From Drosophila miranda (Eukaryota; Arthropoda; Insecta; Diptera; Drosophilidae): a DNA stretch of 64,000 bases. Every line of letters begins with the position of its first letter. Within the stretch, counting starts at the first letter, position 1. The stretch covers positions 21,142,001 to 21,206,000 of the forward strand of contig NC_046675.1 in NCBI RefSeq assembly GCF_003369915.1. Direction: 5' to 3'. The notes under the pieces are model-generated. The model saw nothing but the letters and a program-made list of their open reading frames with translations, did not search any database and was not told where the DNA came from. Positions 50,665 through 62,375 of the stretch are shown one piece after another. The translations under genes were made by a program, and so were the position numbers.

Positions 50665-51244
50665 TTATTCTTCCTTGGACTTTTCTGGATTTGGGATCCA
50701 TTGATATATGTAAGTGTCCATACCAGCAAAAAATATAAGCATATCCCTCCCTAATAATTCTACATCATTATCAACAGGTCCTGGCATACAGAACAGTAAT
50801 TGTGGCTCAATCATATATATTATGTCGCTTATTATTATACTTATTAGACCATTAAGTTCTTCCATTACTAATTTTGTATAGTAACTATATATGTGTGATA
50901 TGATATTCTTAACAAACCAAAGGAATGTAAATCCTATCCCTAACAAATAAAGATCTACATATCGATTTATTAATCAATTAAATAAGCTACCAATTATTCC
51001 CAAAAATTGAACAAAAATTAAACTTTCATTCCATTCAATCCACCTTAACAATTTCCAATTCAAAGGATTGTTCTAGGAATAGCCCGCCACACATCTTAGA
51101 TCTGCCCATCTGAAACCAAACAGAACAAAATCCAATCTTATACCCAACCAAAAAAACAAAAACACTAACCATATAATCATCATCACCTCCACATAGAAGA
51201 TCAATGGGTCCTGGCATACGGGGCAGCAGCAATTGCGGCCCAAC
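50665..51244 (-). pseudogene. Two related ORF fragments, unrecognised family
   Basis: On the minus strand, a block near 51244-51201 reads GPQLLLPRMPGPID and a block near 50812-50771 reads EPQLLFCMPGPVD. Their DNA differs mostly at third codon positions plus one 3 nt indel, which points to past selection on protein. Both are followed by a negatively charged stretch and a hydrophobic stretch. The first block sits between possible splice signals (TTTCAATAG before it and ATG-GTTAGT after it). The second lies in a 93-codon open frame without a clear ATG. No full gene can be built; this is likely a decayed tandem duplicate. Confidence 0.35.
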
Positions 51245-52167
51245 TATTGAAACGAACTGTTAACGCCAGCCTACAACTTCTCACCGAAAGAAGACTCCTC
51301 TCCTGCTTAATTTGTCCCAGCTCACAACGAGTTCCAAATATTTATGGTTAAGTCAAAGGACAATCCATTAAGTACGGGAGCGATATCCAAGGAGGAGAAG
51401 AAACAACCGAACAAATCCTGAGAAACGTTGGCTTCAGCGCCTCACGCGCCATCACGTGTCCAACCTGAGACGGGCACAGGAAAAAAAGAACCACATAAAA
51501 AAAGGGACAAACGCTTGCTGTGCGTGTGCTCCTCGTACCCATACCCATGCTCCTTCTCATCTCCATCGTCCTCCTCCTTTTACTACACAGAGAGAGTGCC
51601 CCTTAATAAGGCACAGACAAGGGGGAATGGAGACCCCATCCCCTGCTAATTGTCTTCCATCGAGAAACAAAAATTTAAAGCAACTCCTTCGCTGTCGATC
51701 CTTGTCCTCATTCCATCCTCCATCAGCCATCCCGCTCCATAGGCAACGCCTCTCCATAGAATTTGATAAATTTCAAATTACAGCGCATTAAATGGTCTCG
51801 GTTTCCCCATTCCAGAGCAGCAGCGACGACCCAGTGTCCCAGTATCCCAGTGTCTGTTGTTTGCCTATTGAGCTATGTGATCTTTTGGGATCGGGCATTA
51901 ATTGTTTGCTGCAGTTCGAGCGTTGAAAATTGAAAATATTCTCCCACGTTTCCGAGCTGCACACGTGTTCAAAAAATCGAAAAGGGATTTTCCCCGCCCC
52001 CTCTTGACAGGCTCTCCATCCCGCTCCCTCTCGCTCTCTCTCTCTCTCTCGCTCCATCTCCCGGAATGAGATAAGTGCATAAAGAGCACATAAAAACCAA
52101 AAGTGATCAGCAGAAATACGGATAAAAAAAAAGAATCTCCTTTTCAAAAAGGATCCTTTCGAAAAAC

Positions 52168-52242
52168 TGTGGGAACTGGTAGAAAGTCTCGTTTCTCACG
52201 ATCCTGCAGCAGGATAAAATTGCCCCATACCGTCAGCAGGTG
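52168..52242. promoter_or_regulatory. SPS+A Notch response element of m4
   Basis: TGTGGGAA (52168-52175) and TTCTCACG (52193-52200) face each other with a 17 bp spacer containing the GAAAGT hexamer. A proneural E-box GCAGGTG follows at 52236-52242, and another (CACCTGC) lies at 52330-52336. A single Su(H) site TTCCCACA (52444-52451) is closer to the promoter. Confidence 0.88.
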
Positions 52243-52526
52243 CGAGCAGGTCGGCACGACATGCCGTCACACTCCGACGCAGGCAGGTTAATGGAGAGCC
52301 GTCCGTCCTGGCCCGTCCCTTTCAAAACACACCTGCCGTTTTTGTTGTTGCTCTCCGTGTACCCTCCGAGTGCATCTGTGTGTATCTGTGTGTGCAGTGT
52401 ATAGGATTTTCTGGTTGGCAGATCGGACACGTATCCTTGTAGTTTCCCACACTCGGTGTTTGTGACCTGCTTGCCTCGTCTTGGGTTTCTCCTGCCTGCA
52501 GTCCTGACAGCTACCCTTCGCCAGGG

Positions 52527-52533
52527 TATAAAA
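52527..52533 (+). promoter_or_regulatory. TATA box of m4
   Basis: TATAAAA preceded by GGG, 96 bp upstream of the m4 ATG, with an ATCATTCGAGC initiator-like block about 30 bp downstream, as in m5. Confidence 0.85.
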
Positions 52534-52628
52534 GGCCCAGCGTTCGGAGGATCAGACATCATTCGAGCTCAACGCTTCGTACAGTACACATCTCAGCTAC
52601 ACAGCAGCTACACAACAAGCCATACAAC

Positions 52629-53099
52629 ATGTGCCAGAACAAGACCAACGACTCCAACACCATGAGCATTAAATCAAACAAGAAGCTGTCCTACAGCGTC
52701 AAGAAACTGCTGCAGAAGATCTTCAAGCAGCAACAACAGCAGCTAGTCGAGGAGGAGCAGAATCTGAAGAACACACTGAAGGCCAACTCTTTGGAGTCCC
52801 TTGAATCCATTGAAAACAGCCGAAATGCCGATCTGGAGTCCGCCTCCGTTTGCGCCTCAATGGAGTCCTACGAGAATGAGGCCAACGAGCGCCTCTCCGC
52901 CTCCTGCGACATGGAGGACTACGAGCTCGAGCAATTGCCCTCAGTGCCAGTTCACTTTGTGCGCACCGCCCACGGCACCTTCTTCTGGACCGCCGCCTCC
53001 GATCTGCCAGCCGACAACGATCTGATCGAGCCCCTGTACTGCAGCACCGCCAACGAGATTGCCGTCTCGCAGTTCCAGGATCGCTGGGTTCAGGCCTAA
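52629..53099 (+). CDS. E(spl)m4-BFM: E(spl) m4, Bearded-family protein
   Basis: An intronless gene of 156 residues. After a short polar leader, [17 protein letters not shown] forms the basic amphipathic helix of the family (about residues 19-36). Then come [11 protein letters not shown] repeats, an N-x-x-N motif (NEANER, Neuralized binding), [17 protein letters not shown] and the C-terminal DRWVQA. m4 is switched on by Notch and proneural proteins and inhibits Neuralized. The second Met (MSIKSNKK) is an alternative start, but the first matches D. melanogaster m4 as I recall it. Confidence 0.96.
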   Translation: MCQNKTNDSNTMSIKSNKKLSYSVKKLLQKIFKQQQQQLVEEEQNLKNTLKANSLESLESIENSRNADLESASVCASMESYENEANERLSASCDMEDYELEQLPSVPVHFVRTAHGTFFWTAASDLPADNDLIEPLYCSTANEIAVSQFQDRWVQA

Positions 53100-53130
53100 G
53101 TCGATCAGCAGCCACCATCAACGCAACCAT

Positions 53131-53255
53131 GTCTTCCACTTGGGGTCTTCGGGCTCCAGCCACCAGCTTTAATCAACGTCTTCCGTTAATTTTTGAAGCA
53201 ATCCACAAAAATTAACACGCAAGCCTCAACTGAAAGCTTTACAAAAAATTGTGAT
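53131..53255 (+). promoter_or_regulatory. m4 3'UTR GY, Brd and K boxes
   Basis: GY boxes GTCTTCC at 53131-53137 and 53178-53184, Brd boxes AGCTTTA at 53165-53171 and 53235-53241, and a K box TGTGAT at 53250-53255. As in m5, they lie within 160 nt of the stop and predict miRNA control. Confidence 0.88.
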
Positions 53256-53259
53256 ACAT

Positions 53260-54420
53260 TTTATTTAACATTTACAAAAAAAAAAAACAAAACACAAAAT
53301 ATATATACAATTGAAAAGAAAAAGAATCTGAATTGTTTTCTATCTCCCTCGCATTGTTCCCACAATTTTCCATTTACAGATCACACGAAAATAATAAGGG
53401 ACAGAAATCCTTTGTTAATTGGCATGACTCATTTGAAAAACGAGCAGAGCCTAATCCGATACGATCCTGGACCTTTTTTCTGGTCTTATTGTTGTGCAAT
53501 TTACCTGCCAGCAGGTAGTTAAGGTCTTCGGGGGTTGCTTGACTGTTGATTCTGGCCACAGTTCCAACCAGTTTGCAGCGGTTTTCAGGTAGAGAGAATC
53601 GATCGTCGTCGCCTGTTGATTGCTCATCATGTGGACCAAAAAACAGGCTCTACTCCAATTAGACGATCCGCTCATGTGAATGAATCAGAGCAGTGGTTGC
53701 AGAAATGTGTTGCATATATTAGGGCTGGTGTTCCTCGAATTAATTGGATGATCAGTTAATAAGAATAGATATCTTATATGGAAGGAAATAGGGCTTCTGT
53801 TTATTTGGGTTATTTTTGACGTGGATTTATAGATATAAAAACAATTAAGGGAATGTAAATCTGTAATAATATAATTTAAATTACAGTCGTCCCTTTAGTT
53901 CCTTTAGTGTTCGATATCCGATGGTCATTTCATGTTGAGATCCAATACCGCAATAATTTGGAAGATCTTTGCTTTTATAAGTGGATAAAATCCCATCATG
54001 TCATCAGATTTAATTTGTTTACTCGATAATCATGTCCAATACGAGTGAAGGGTTGTTGTTACCCCCTTTTGAAAGGGTATACGAAAATATGTATAAAATC
54101 GGACCATTCTTTACTTCTATTTCCACTAATCTGAAATGGAAAAAAAGCACTAGCCAAACTCCGCCCAATAAAATATATTATGTTTTTTTCGTTTTTACAA
54201 TTTTATTGATGTATTTGATGTATTTTGGATATTGTATTTGCCTTTGATTTGTTATTTTCAATTAACCATAAATTAACATTTATAAATTATTTAAAGCTTA
54301 ATTAGATAACTACACTTTGAATAGAGCGCAATGAACTAAGCAACTTAGGAAACGTTTTTAGCAAATTATTAGGAAACTGGCGCACTCCACTCCACTCCAA
54401 GAAATGAATTGATCTTCGTA
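53260..54420. other. m4-m3 intergenic region
   Basis: AT-rich spacer between convergent genes. An ATG-started ORF of 71 codons at 54032-54247 ends in a hydrophobic helix (YYVFFVFTILLMYLMYFGY), but it lacks a poly(A) signal and family resemblance; I do not call it a gene. Confidence 0.4.
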
Positions 54421-54430
54421 CTTTCGTTAT

Positions 54431-54572
54431 ATCACAGTTGATTAAATTAAACAATCCATTTACAGACTACATATAATTATCGGAACTAGACTTAAAGGTA
54501 TTTCAAAAGCAATCCGAAAGCGATTAGCGAATCGGATTCGTCTGATGTTTGCTATAAATTACTTTGGAAGAC
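54431..54572 (-). promoter_or_regulatory. m3 3'UTR GY and K boxes
   Basis: On the minus strand, GTCTTCC (GY) at 54572-54566 and TGTGAT (K) at 54436-54431, about 120 and 260 nt after the m3 stop. Confidence 0.65.
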
Positions 54573-54692
54573 AACGGATCTTGTTGCGGTTGCTGTACGC
54601 TGTGAGTAGCGAACGATTAATAGCCTTTTTTTTTTGGGTTAAACACTAGGGATAAGATCTACGAAATTAGATGTCGTCTGAAGGCCCGCCCT

Positions 54693-55364
54693 TCACCAGG
54701 GCCTCCAGACGGGCTCCGAGGCGCCAGACTCCTGAGAGCTGACCGACGCCGTTTCGGATATCGCCGTGCCGTCCACAGAGGTCACATCGATCAGCTCGTC
54801 CTTGCCGGACAGATAGGCACTGTAGCTGACTGCGGCAGCGGCGGCCGCCGGCCCGTAGCCACCCAGCAGCGGGAAGGCCAGTCGACCCGATGCAAAACCG
54901 ACGGCGGGTCCAGATTGCTGTTGCTGCTGCTGCTGCTGTGTCAGCAATTGGGTTTGCAGCTCAATTAGTCGCGTCGATAGAAATTTCATAATCTTGCGTC
55001 CAATCTCATCAGTTTGCTGGGTCTGAAGCAGGACTTGCGTAATCTGATCGGCCGCGTGCACATATCCAGAGCGGAAAGACTCAACGTGGGCGGTGCTGGT
55101 GGCGGGCGGTGGACTGCCTCCGGCTACGGGTCCTTGCAGGGAGAGGCCGCCGCGCTGCTTGAGCTTGCGCATGTGATCCACGGTCAGTTCAAGGATGTCG
55201 GCCTTCTCCAGGCGAGTCACGTGCTCGCCCTCCTGCTGCAGACACTCGACCATCAGGTCCTTGAGGTCATCGAGGCACTTGTTGATGCGCGCACGTCGCT
55301 TCCGCTCCAGAAGGGGCTTCATCACCTTGCGGTACTGATACGTCTTGGACATCTCCATGACCAT
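54693..55364 (-). CDS. E(spl)m3-HLH: E(spl) m3, bHLH-Orange repressor
   Basis: An intronless gene of 223 residues starting [20 protein letters not shown]. The bHLH (about residues 10-70) includes [19 protein letters not shown]. The Orange domain is about 93-130 ([19 protein letters not shown]). A glutamine run (about 140-153) is encoded by CAG repeats. The tail [20 protein letters not shown] leads to SEPVWRPW. It lacks the SGYHSD phosphosite block of m5 and m8. It is a Notch-induced repressor that binds Groucho. The TATA box is at 55597-55591, and a Su(H) paired site lies 1.25 kb upstream at 56845-56877. Confidence 0.97.
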   Translation of the reverse strand: MVMEMSKTYQYRKVMKPLLERKRRARINKCLDDLKDLMVECLQQEGEHVTRLEKADILELTVDHMRKLKQRGGLSLQGPVAGGSPPPATSTAHVESFRSGYVHAADQITQVLLQTQQTDEIGRKIMKFLSTRLIELQTQLLTQQQQQQQQSGPAVGFASGRLAFPLLGGYGPAAAAAAVSYSAYLSGKDELIDVTSVDGTAISETASVSSQESGASEPVWRPW

Positions 55365-55590
55365 GTTGTGTCTTTGATCGGACTTGATCTTTGGATATAT
55401 ATTTTCATAGAGTTTCTGATTCGTTGAGCGATTTAGTTAGCTGCACATTATCTCGTCGATTTCTTGGTTTGTGTTTTACGAGTATTATTTCTCTTTGGGC
55501 CGCTGCGCGTGCGGTGCGCGTTCTCGGCTGCGTGGCGTTCAACAGGCGGCGCGTTTACGAAATGAGTGGCAAACTAGTTCCCAGCGTTAC

Positions 55591-55597
55591 TTTTATA
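55591..55597 (-). promoter_or_regulatory. TATA box of m3
   Basis: TATAAAA on the minus strand, 227 bp upstream of the m3 ATG. Confidence 0.75.
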
Positions 55598-55799
55598 CGA
55601 CCCCCGTTGCTGCCACACTCTCGCTCGCTCGCTCCTCGCTCAGCTCTTACAAACACAAAGCTCCCGCATGATCACTCACACACATACCCCCACAGTGTAC
55701 AGTGTGACGGCATTCGGTTGGGCTCGAGCTCGACTTCGGTCTCGGCTCGGTAGCGGCATTCGGCAGCGGCACAAAGAGAGGCTACTGTAAGTCATTGCA

Positions 55800-58700
55800 G
55801 GGGAGCGAGCGGTTGCTGGGGGTTGCCTGCAGAGGCACAGTGGATCGAGAGTACATTTATTGGGAAGATTGTTACGTATAAGGGATAGGTATGTTGTATA
55901 TCATGGATAAAATTGTAATGAATATGATATTTGATGTTTAAAAGCATCTTTAACTTTCATTCACCTGACAAAGTATCCTGCTTATGCTTTGTTAACCTTT
56001 GTTATTTTATAAAATTCATAAATTGTTATTTGATTAAAATGTATAGTCTATTTTTTGGAGTAGCACCAATAGTTGAAATGGGACAGAGAATCAATGGGTT
56101 TGGTAATAAAATTAAAGATTAGAAAATATTTCTTTTCAAATGTGTACATAATTTCTGCACTGATTAAAATTTATACCAGCTCTTTTATCCTATAATTAAA
56201 TTGATATTTTGTAATATATTATTCCAGGCCACTCCCAAAAAGTAGGCTTTAAAAAATGTGAAAGGCCCATAATTATAATTAAATAAAATGAAGCAAATGT
56301 GTGAATTCCCGAAGTGATTCCTTCGAATGCATCTTCCACGTTTCATCGTATTCTCAACCACTGTACTCGCGCAATGGGAGCGAGAGCGAGCGTGCCTCGC
56401 ACTGTGCCTGCGCCTGTGCTCTGGCGCGCGTCGTCTTCAATTGATTGCAGCAGAGCCCAGAGGGAGACAGCCCCAACGTCGGCATTCGGATTGGATCTCA
56501 TTCTCAGCGACTGCGCGTGGCTCTCAGACTGCTACCACGGCTTCGGCCTCCTGCTCTGTCTCTGCCGTCGCCGCTGCCTCTGCCTCCGCCCCGTTGCCTT
56601 TGCCCATGTCATACTTATTGTCAATGATGACAGTTGCGCTGCCGCCGCTCTTCTCTACTCGACTCGGAATCGGCTCGGCTTGGCTCGGCTCCGGCTCCGG
56701 CTCCCATTCGTTGTCCAAGTCGATACTCTGTCTCTGTCCAACAAAGAGACATGGGGGAGCCTACAAAACTACTGTGAGTGTGATTGTGGGTCTCTCTGGG
56801 TGCATGCGAGAGTGTGTGTGTGTGTGGTGCCTACTTTACGAGACCGTGGGAAACAGATTTGTCGTGTGTTTCCCACACGTTGGACGGATGGCTGGATTGT
56901 GATGCGATCCGATGGATTGCTGAAATGTTGTTGCTGTTACTGCTGCTGGTTGTTTTTCAAGCGGGTTGACTGTGACGATGGGGGGGCAGTGGGCGACCAC
57001 TGCGGTTCGGTTCGGAGCGGTGCGGTGCGGAGGGGGGGCGATGGAGATGGCAGGGGGCTGCCTTTAACTCGCGCAATTATGTCGCATGCTTCGCTGATGA
57101 TGATGACTGCGACAACTACAACTACCACCACTGTGCTTTGGGCTTTGCCTCGACTTTTCGTTGAAGCGTATCGATTAAGTGTAACAGTTTCCCTATCTCC
57201 CTTCGCCCCACCCCCATCTCCCCTAGTCACTGTGTGAGGGATGGGGGCTCCGAAAACGATTTTTGCATAGCCGCCACCACCCTTCTAGGCTGCTGCTGGT
57301 TTCGTCGTAAACTTTAACATCCGGTTGTCGTTCTAAGATTTGTCGTCTCACATATTAAGTACGAGTATATTTTTTGTAATTCCGCTGATCTCAGGGCTAC
57401 TGCTGGTCAGCCACAGAGTGTACAAAATGTTGCCTGGTTTTTATGGTCGCCTCTCTTGTTTTTTCCGCCCGACTCGCCCGGCAATATGACACTTGTGGTC
57501 GGATGCCTCAGAGTTATTTTTCTGGCTTGGCTTTTTGCCTGGCTAAGCATTTCCCATGATGCTGCAGAATCGCTCTGTTTCTGTTTGTTTGTCTTCTGTC
57601 CATGACTTCCGCTGGCCGTTTGGCATTCTGCTTTCTGCTGACTGTGGCAGAGCGGCGGCATCAAAATTAAGCATCTCTCGGCCGAGGCATTGGATCGGCT
57701 TTCGAGATCCAAGACTCCTCTCAACTTTCAACTCTGCTGCCGGCACACGTGGCGTATGAGCAATGCAAAATAACCATCAACCGCAAAGCCATTTTCGACT
57801 AACCTCAATGCACACTAATTGCTTGTCATATACGCTTATGTGTGTATGTCTATATGACCACAATATGTGTGTATGTGTATATTGCTTTGCAAAAAACTTG
57901 TTGCCATCGTCGGCCATCGTGTGAACCAAGAGCTTAAAAGCCAAATAGTTGCTGATGGGCAAGAGCGAATCGAGTGGCAGTAGAAAACGAATTGAAAATG
58001 CTCTAAAATGAGAGGGTTTCCATTGAAGGATCCCCAGTTTATTCCACTTTACCACCATTCATTATCCTCACATACTTTGCGATAACAATTGAATATATAA
58101 AATACCCCAATCATAGCTCAATTGTATAGCACATAGATTAGTGAAATTATAATTGTATTATTGTAGTGCCTTAAAACATAGATTTTTTTAAATACCCTAC
58201 CATAGATAGAGTACAAATCGCCTAACGACTCGGCTCAGACCTCTGTCTGTCCATCCATAGCATCCATAAGGCTCAAGTCCGGGCACAAGCTTACCTCAGC
58301 TGGAGCTGCCATCGCAGGCAGTCACAGAGTTGGCTTCGAGCTGGGGGCTAGAGTCAGAGACAGTCGGCCGGTGTGCGTGTTGCCAGCTCAGTCGCTTTCA
58401 ATTTAGCAAACGTGCAGTTCAAAGCCTAGACGCTGATTGGGGGCAAATGTGCGCGGTGTGCCCAGGGGGCCGAGTGCGACTCCGCCAAAGATTAATAGCG
58501 GCCAAAGGCAAGAGTCTCTGGTGGGCAGGCGTGCGGTGCACACGCGATTGGCACGAGTTTCGGCAGCCTAGGCCGCCGAGAGGCAGAAACAGAAACCTGG
58601 TTCGGGCCATGAGCTCGTCTAACTAGTTCTGCCAACGGACGCCCGGACGCACCGACGGACAGAGCGGGGCTAAGTCCGATTGTAGTGTGTGGGAACCGAA

Positions 58701-60240
58701 CCTGTGAGCGAGGCAAGGACTTGCAGCTCGCCCGAATCAGGTCACGGCCTCATTAGAACCTCACTCCATCACCATCCCCCATACCCATACCTGTACCGAT
58801 TCCCCAGCACCGACTACATCCAGATTTCCTTCTCGGAGCGTGTGAACCACAACATGTCATAATCCCCTCGGTGCCACTACAGTCGTAGTCCCTTTAAAAT
58901 GAACTTATCAGCGCCGGGGCTCCGAGCCTTGATTATAAATGACAACAAACAGGCCAACAAGTAGCAATAACAGCTGCTCAGCCCCTGCAGCAACAGCAAT
59001 AACAGCAAAATCACCACGAAAGGAAACAAAAATAAAAGCAACAACAACAATAATCGTACAACCCAAAATCCGAAAACCCAAGTGAAATTCTTATAAGCCC
59101 TTTCCCACACTCGCAACGACGTCGACGCTGTCGAAGACATCGACCACGACGCTGCGCCTGCGTTTTGTGTCCCAGGACGGAAATGGGCAGCGTCTTAGTC
59201 CCAGCGATCTGAAAAGGGAACAGGTGCTGGCAGGTCCCCTCTGGGTAAACCATTCGACTACGTCACTGTGGCGACCCTAGCTACGAAGCCGGCTGGACAA
59301 CAAACCCATGTACTACTGCGCTGCTCCGGGCTCCGGGTACCGTGTGAATGTCAAAACAAAGTCAGTCGTGCATAAATGACGAACAGGCGATCCGCATAGT
59401 GGCACAAAGTGTATTGGAAAAGGGTAGAATATTAGGAAATAAGGAAGTGGATGGGAAGAGAAGAGCAGTAGCCGTAGAGGGTGTGAGTACTCTAAGGTTC
59501 GTTACCTATGCACAGAAATTAAGGATCAGTATAACAGTTTAACTGTTTTGAATAATTATTTAAATATTTAAAAAATATAATTAAACTTAATTTGTAGTGA
59601 AATATTTCCAATATTTATAATTGATGTATTTCTATTATCAAAATTATTTGGTAGTTCAGAAAGGATTATTAGCAATATTAATAATAATGGTAAGATATTT
59701 AAAATTATTTCCCTAATAGACCAATCATTTACTATGCCTTTGGAAATCCCAACAATAAGAACTAAATGCGTTGTTAATGCGTTTATACTCATTCTTGGAC
59801 CACTGTGCGGCTGCCAGAGCCTCTGCCGAAGTCGTCGTGGTCGTCTCCTCCATCTCCATCTACCTGCAGCCGAAACTCATCAAGCGGCCCTTGTCGATTG
59901 TACGTGCATGGGAAAAGTACACACACAGAAGAGCCAGAGCGGACGGAGCTTGTGATTCCTGTTGGAATTTATTTGGGAAATACGCGCACATAAAAAGGCT
60001 GCCAGGCCCGTTCCCCCTCTCTGGTTCTCCTGTTCCCAGTCACCACCACTCACCTCTCTCACCCCCACCCTAGTACCTTCTCACCCTCACCCTGGTGTGT
60101 GTGAGAGTGCACTCAAATTTCGTACGGTGCTTGGCTGTTCTGCTGCCGCTGCTGCTGCTGCCGTTGCCATTGCCGTTGCTGCTCGTGAGATCAGCCGGCA
60201 TACGATTTCACTCTTGACTGGCCATCGGCTGCGCAGCGGC
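55800..60240. other. m3-m2 intergenic region
   Basis: This regulatory stretch contains the Su(H) pair at 56845-56877 and single Su(H)-like sites at 58688-58695 and 59102-59109. 55860-56310 and 59530-59730 are AT-rich. A 307-codon open frame (56314-57237) has no usable ATG context and is made of simple sequence; it is not a gene. Confidence 0.5.
56845..56877. promoter_or_regulatory. Su(H) paired site between m3 and m2
   Basis: CGTGGGAA (56845-56852) and TTCCCACA (56870-56877) face each other with a 17 bp spacer. It lies upstream of m3 by 1.25 kb and upstream of m2 by 3.4 kb, so either or both genes may use it. Confidence 0.85.
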
Positions 60241-60249
60241 AGTGCCTCA

Positions 60250-60257
60250 TATATAAA
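60250..60257 (+). promoter_or_regulatory. TATA box of m2
   Basis: TATATAAA, 136 bp upstream of the m2 ATG. Confidence 0.75.
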
Positions 60258-60392
60258 TATGAGCGACGCCAGGCGCAGCAGCATCAGTAAACGACCAGCT
60301 CTCGCGAGGTGCGCACACGCAACGCTCGCTGCACAAACCAAGAAAAAAAGCTCTCAAGACACACGACTCGAAAGAAGCTCCGCTCTCTCGCC

Positions 60393-61103
60393 ATGTATCT
60401 AGATACGAAAAACTTGACGGCCAGCAGCACCAACACCAACACGAACAGCAGCAACAGCAGCATCCACACATCAGCTTCGATGACAGCGACAGCAGCAACA
60501 CCTTTGGGCGTGCCCAAGACTGTGCGACGCATGCGCAAAGTCTGGCAGCCCCTGCGCCGCCTGCTGACAGTGGGTGGCAAGGGCAGGCCGGCGCCCCTGA
60601 CACTGGCCCACCCCAACAATGTGGATCTCAACAACACACAGCAGCAGCAGCAGCAACAGATCGAGCTTATCCTCGAGGATGAGAGCAAGTCAACGCCTGA
60701 GGAGTCTATCTACAAGTACGGGGCGGAGCTGAGGCAACTCACCGTAGACGATGAGGTGTCACTCACCCAGCCCCCCAACACGCCCACCCTCATCAGCAGC
60801 GTCTATGTGGAGAAGGCCAGCGCACAGAGTTGTGGCGCCTGCCTCCACGGACGCAACTGTCAGCACACACATCACAACAGCAACAGCAACAGCAACACGA
60901 CCACGGCAACATCAAGTGCAAGTGCAACTCCAACTGCGGCACAGTTGCCCAGCAATCTCTGGGATCTGCAGTTGCCGTTGCAATACATTAGCACCGATAA
61001 CGGCACCTTCTTCTGGGCCAACACCCAGGAGCGGGTGGACGACGACCTGCTGCACGCCCTACTCTGCCAGAGCTTCAGCCAACTGCCCGGCACCCTCTGC
61101 TAG
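60393..61103 (+). CDS. E(spl)m2-BFM: E(spl) m2, Bearded-family protein
   Basis: An intronless gene of 236 residues beginning MYLDTKNLTASS, as in the m2 I recall. An Asn/Ser/Thr-rich leader is followed by a basic helix (VPKTVRRMRKVWQPLRRLL, about residues 42-60), matching the amphipathic helix of Bearded proteins. Gln runs and His/Asn/Ser runs separate the conserved blocks. YISTDNGTFFWANT near the C-terminus is the counterpart of the m4 GTFFWTA block. I see no clear NEAN/NQAN-type Neuralized motif, unlike m4 and m6, so inhibition of Neuralized is less sure. A K box (61230-61235) and AATAAA (61252-61257) follow. Confidence 0.93.
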   Translation: MYLDTKNLTASSTNTNTNSSNSSIHTSASMTATAATPLGVPKTVRRMRKVWQPLRRLLTVGGKGRPAPLTLAHPNNVDLNNTQQQQQQQIELILEDESKSTPEESIYKYGAELRQLTVDDEVSLTQPPNTPTLISSVYVEKASAQSCGACLHGRNCQHTHHNSNSNSNTTTATSSASATPTAAQLPSNLWDLQLPLQYISTDNGTFFWANTQERVDDDLLHALLCQSFSQLPGTLC

Positions 61104-61229
61104 TTGGATCTCCCACATATGCCAGCCACCCCCACCCTCAGTACACAGATCTCTCACATTAGGGGGATACTCCCCCTAATTATTGTAATTTCATTTATTT
61201 ATTCTCCTGCGCAATATATACGTTGTTAA

Positions 61230-61257
61230 TGTGATACTAATTTGCATATAAAATAAA
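61230..61257 (+). promoter_or_regulatory. m2 3'UTR K box and poly(A) signal
   Basis: TGTGAT at 61230-61235 and AATAAA at 61252-61257, about 130-150 nt after the m2 stop. Confidence 0.7.
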
Positions 61258-61259
61258 AT

Positions 61260-62375
61260 ATACACTACATACACCTTTGTAACATACAAATGGAAAAGAA
61301 CTAGAATCCCGTTTCTATTATCATGAGTGGGGGATCAGCTGATCGGATAAGCGAAGAAGATAGAACTGGTTGGGTACTCTTACGCATAACGGAAGAGCGA
61401 AGATGAAGACAAAGGATAACGGAAGCTGTATGATGAGTGGAGCCTAATGAGGCTTGACAGATGAACGGTCTGTGCAGAGCTGGCTAACGGACGGGCTGGT
61501 AAACTGATAAGTTGAAGGAGTTGGAAAGCGAAAGAGGTAAGAAGGGGGTAAGGGGGATGCTCTGCCTGGTATCATCTTGCAGAGGAGAGGATGTCACGTG
61601 GATCGGTTGAATGATTTCATTTAAGAACATGAGATGTTTTTTTTTGGTTAAGTTTGGGGGATGCTTTGGATATACAGGTGTATACTATTGCAACATTTTG
61701 CCTGAGCGTTCAAAATTATTGATTTTTGTAGGATATATGTACAAATTAGAATTTTGGAAAAAAATTATAGGACCACCAATTCTAATGACAAGTACAAAAA
61801 AATGTATATCCTTGTACAAAAAAGCTAAGAATATACTCTAGATATCAAGTTCAAACTGTGTTAAAAGTCTAAAATACAGCAGAATTCCCTTTCAAGGCGC
61901 CTGAGCACTCATTGGAATAGTCCCTGGGAGAATTAGAATTAACTACTGAAAGACCCGGTAAATTCACATATGTATATAGTATGGACCGGCAGGTTCCAAG
62001 GTGTTGATGACAGAAGGTTGGCACTGTAGGAAACGAGGCACAGACGAGGCCAAGCCGACCAGCCGATGCTTAAGAGGCTGGTATATATTCAGGAAACCTT
62101 TGCCTGTAGTCTAGCCTTTGTTTTATTTACGTCTAACGTCTAACCATCTCTAACCGAATGACCCGATTGTCAACGCACAGAAGTTCGCCAACTGTCCTGT
62201 CTATAAATAATTGTCACTTTCGTTTTAGTCCCGCTGTGCGAACCCTAATTAACAAGTCGTTTACATTGTCCAATGCGATTTCTTTAAACAAATGCACATG
62301 TATATTTTCCAAACAAAAAGAAAACTATTTTAAACAAAAGAAGCCTGTATTGTTCCGTTCAGATTTAGATCCTTT
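61260..62375. other. m2 / Kaz-m1 3' interval
   Basis: Mostly spacer between convergent genes. A 76-codon ATG-started ORF at 61611-61841 is lysine- and aromatic-rich, without poly(A) signal or known family. A minus-strand AATAAA (62127-62122) may end Kaz-m1. Confidence 0.45.

Noticed and set aside
56314-57237. 307-codon open frame on the + strand
   Set aside because: No convincing ATG start, strong simple-sequence content (Cys/Leu/Arg runs) and an SPS inside it. A second frame is also open over the same DNA.
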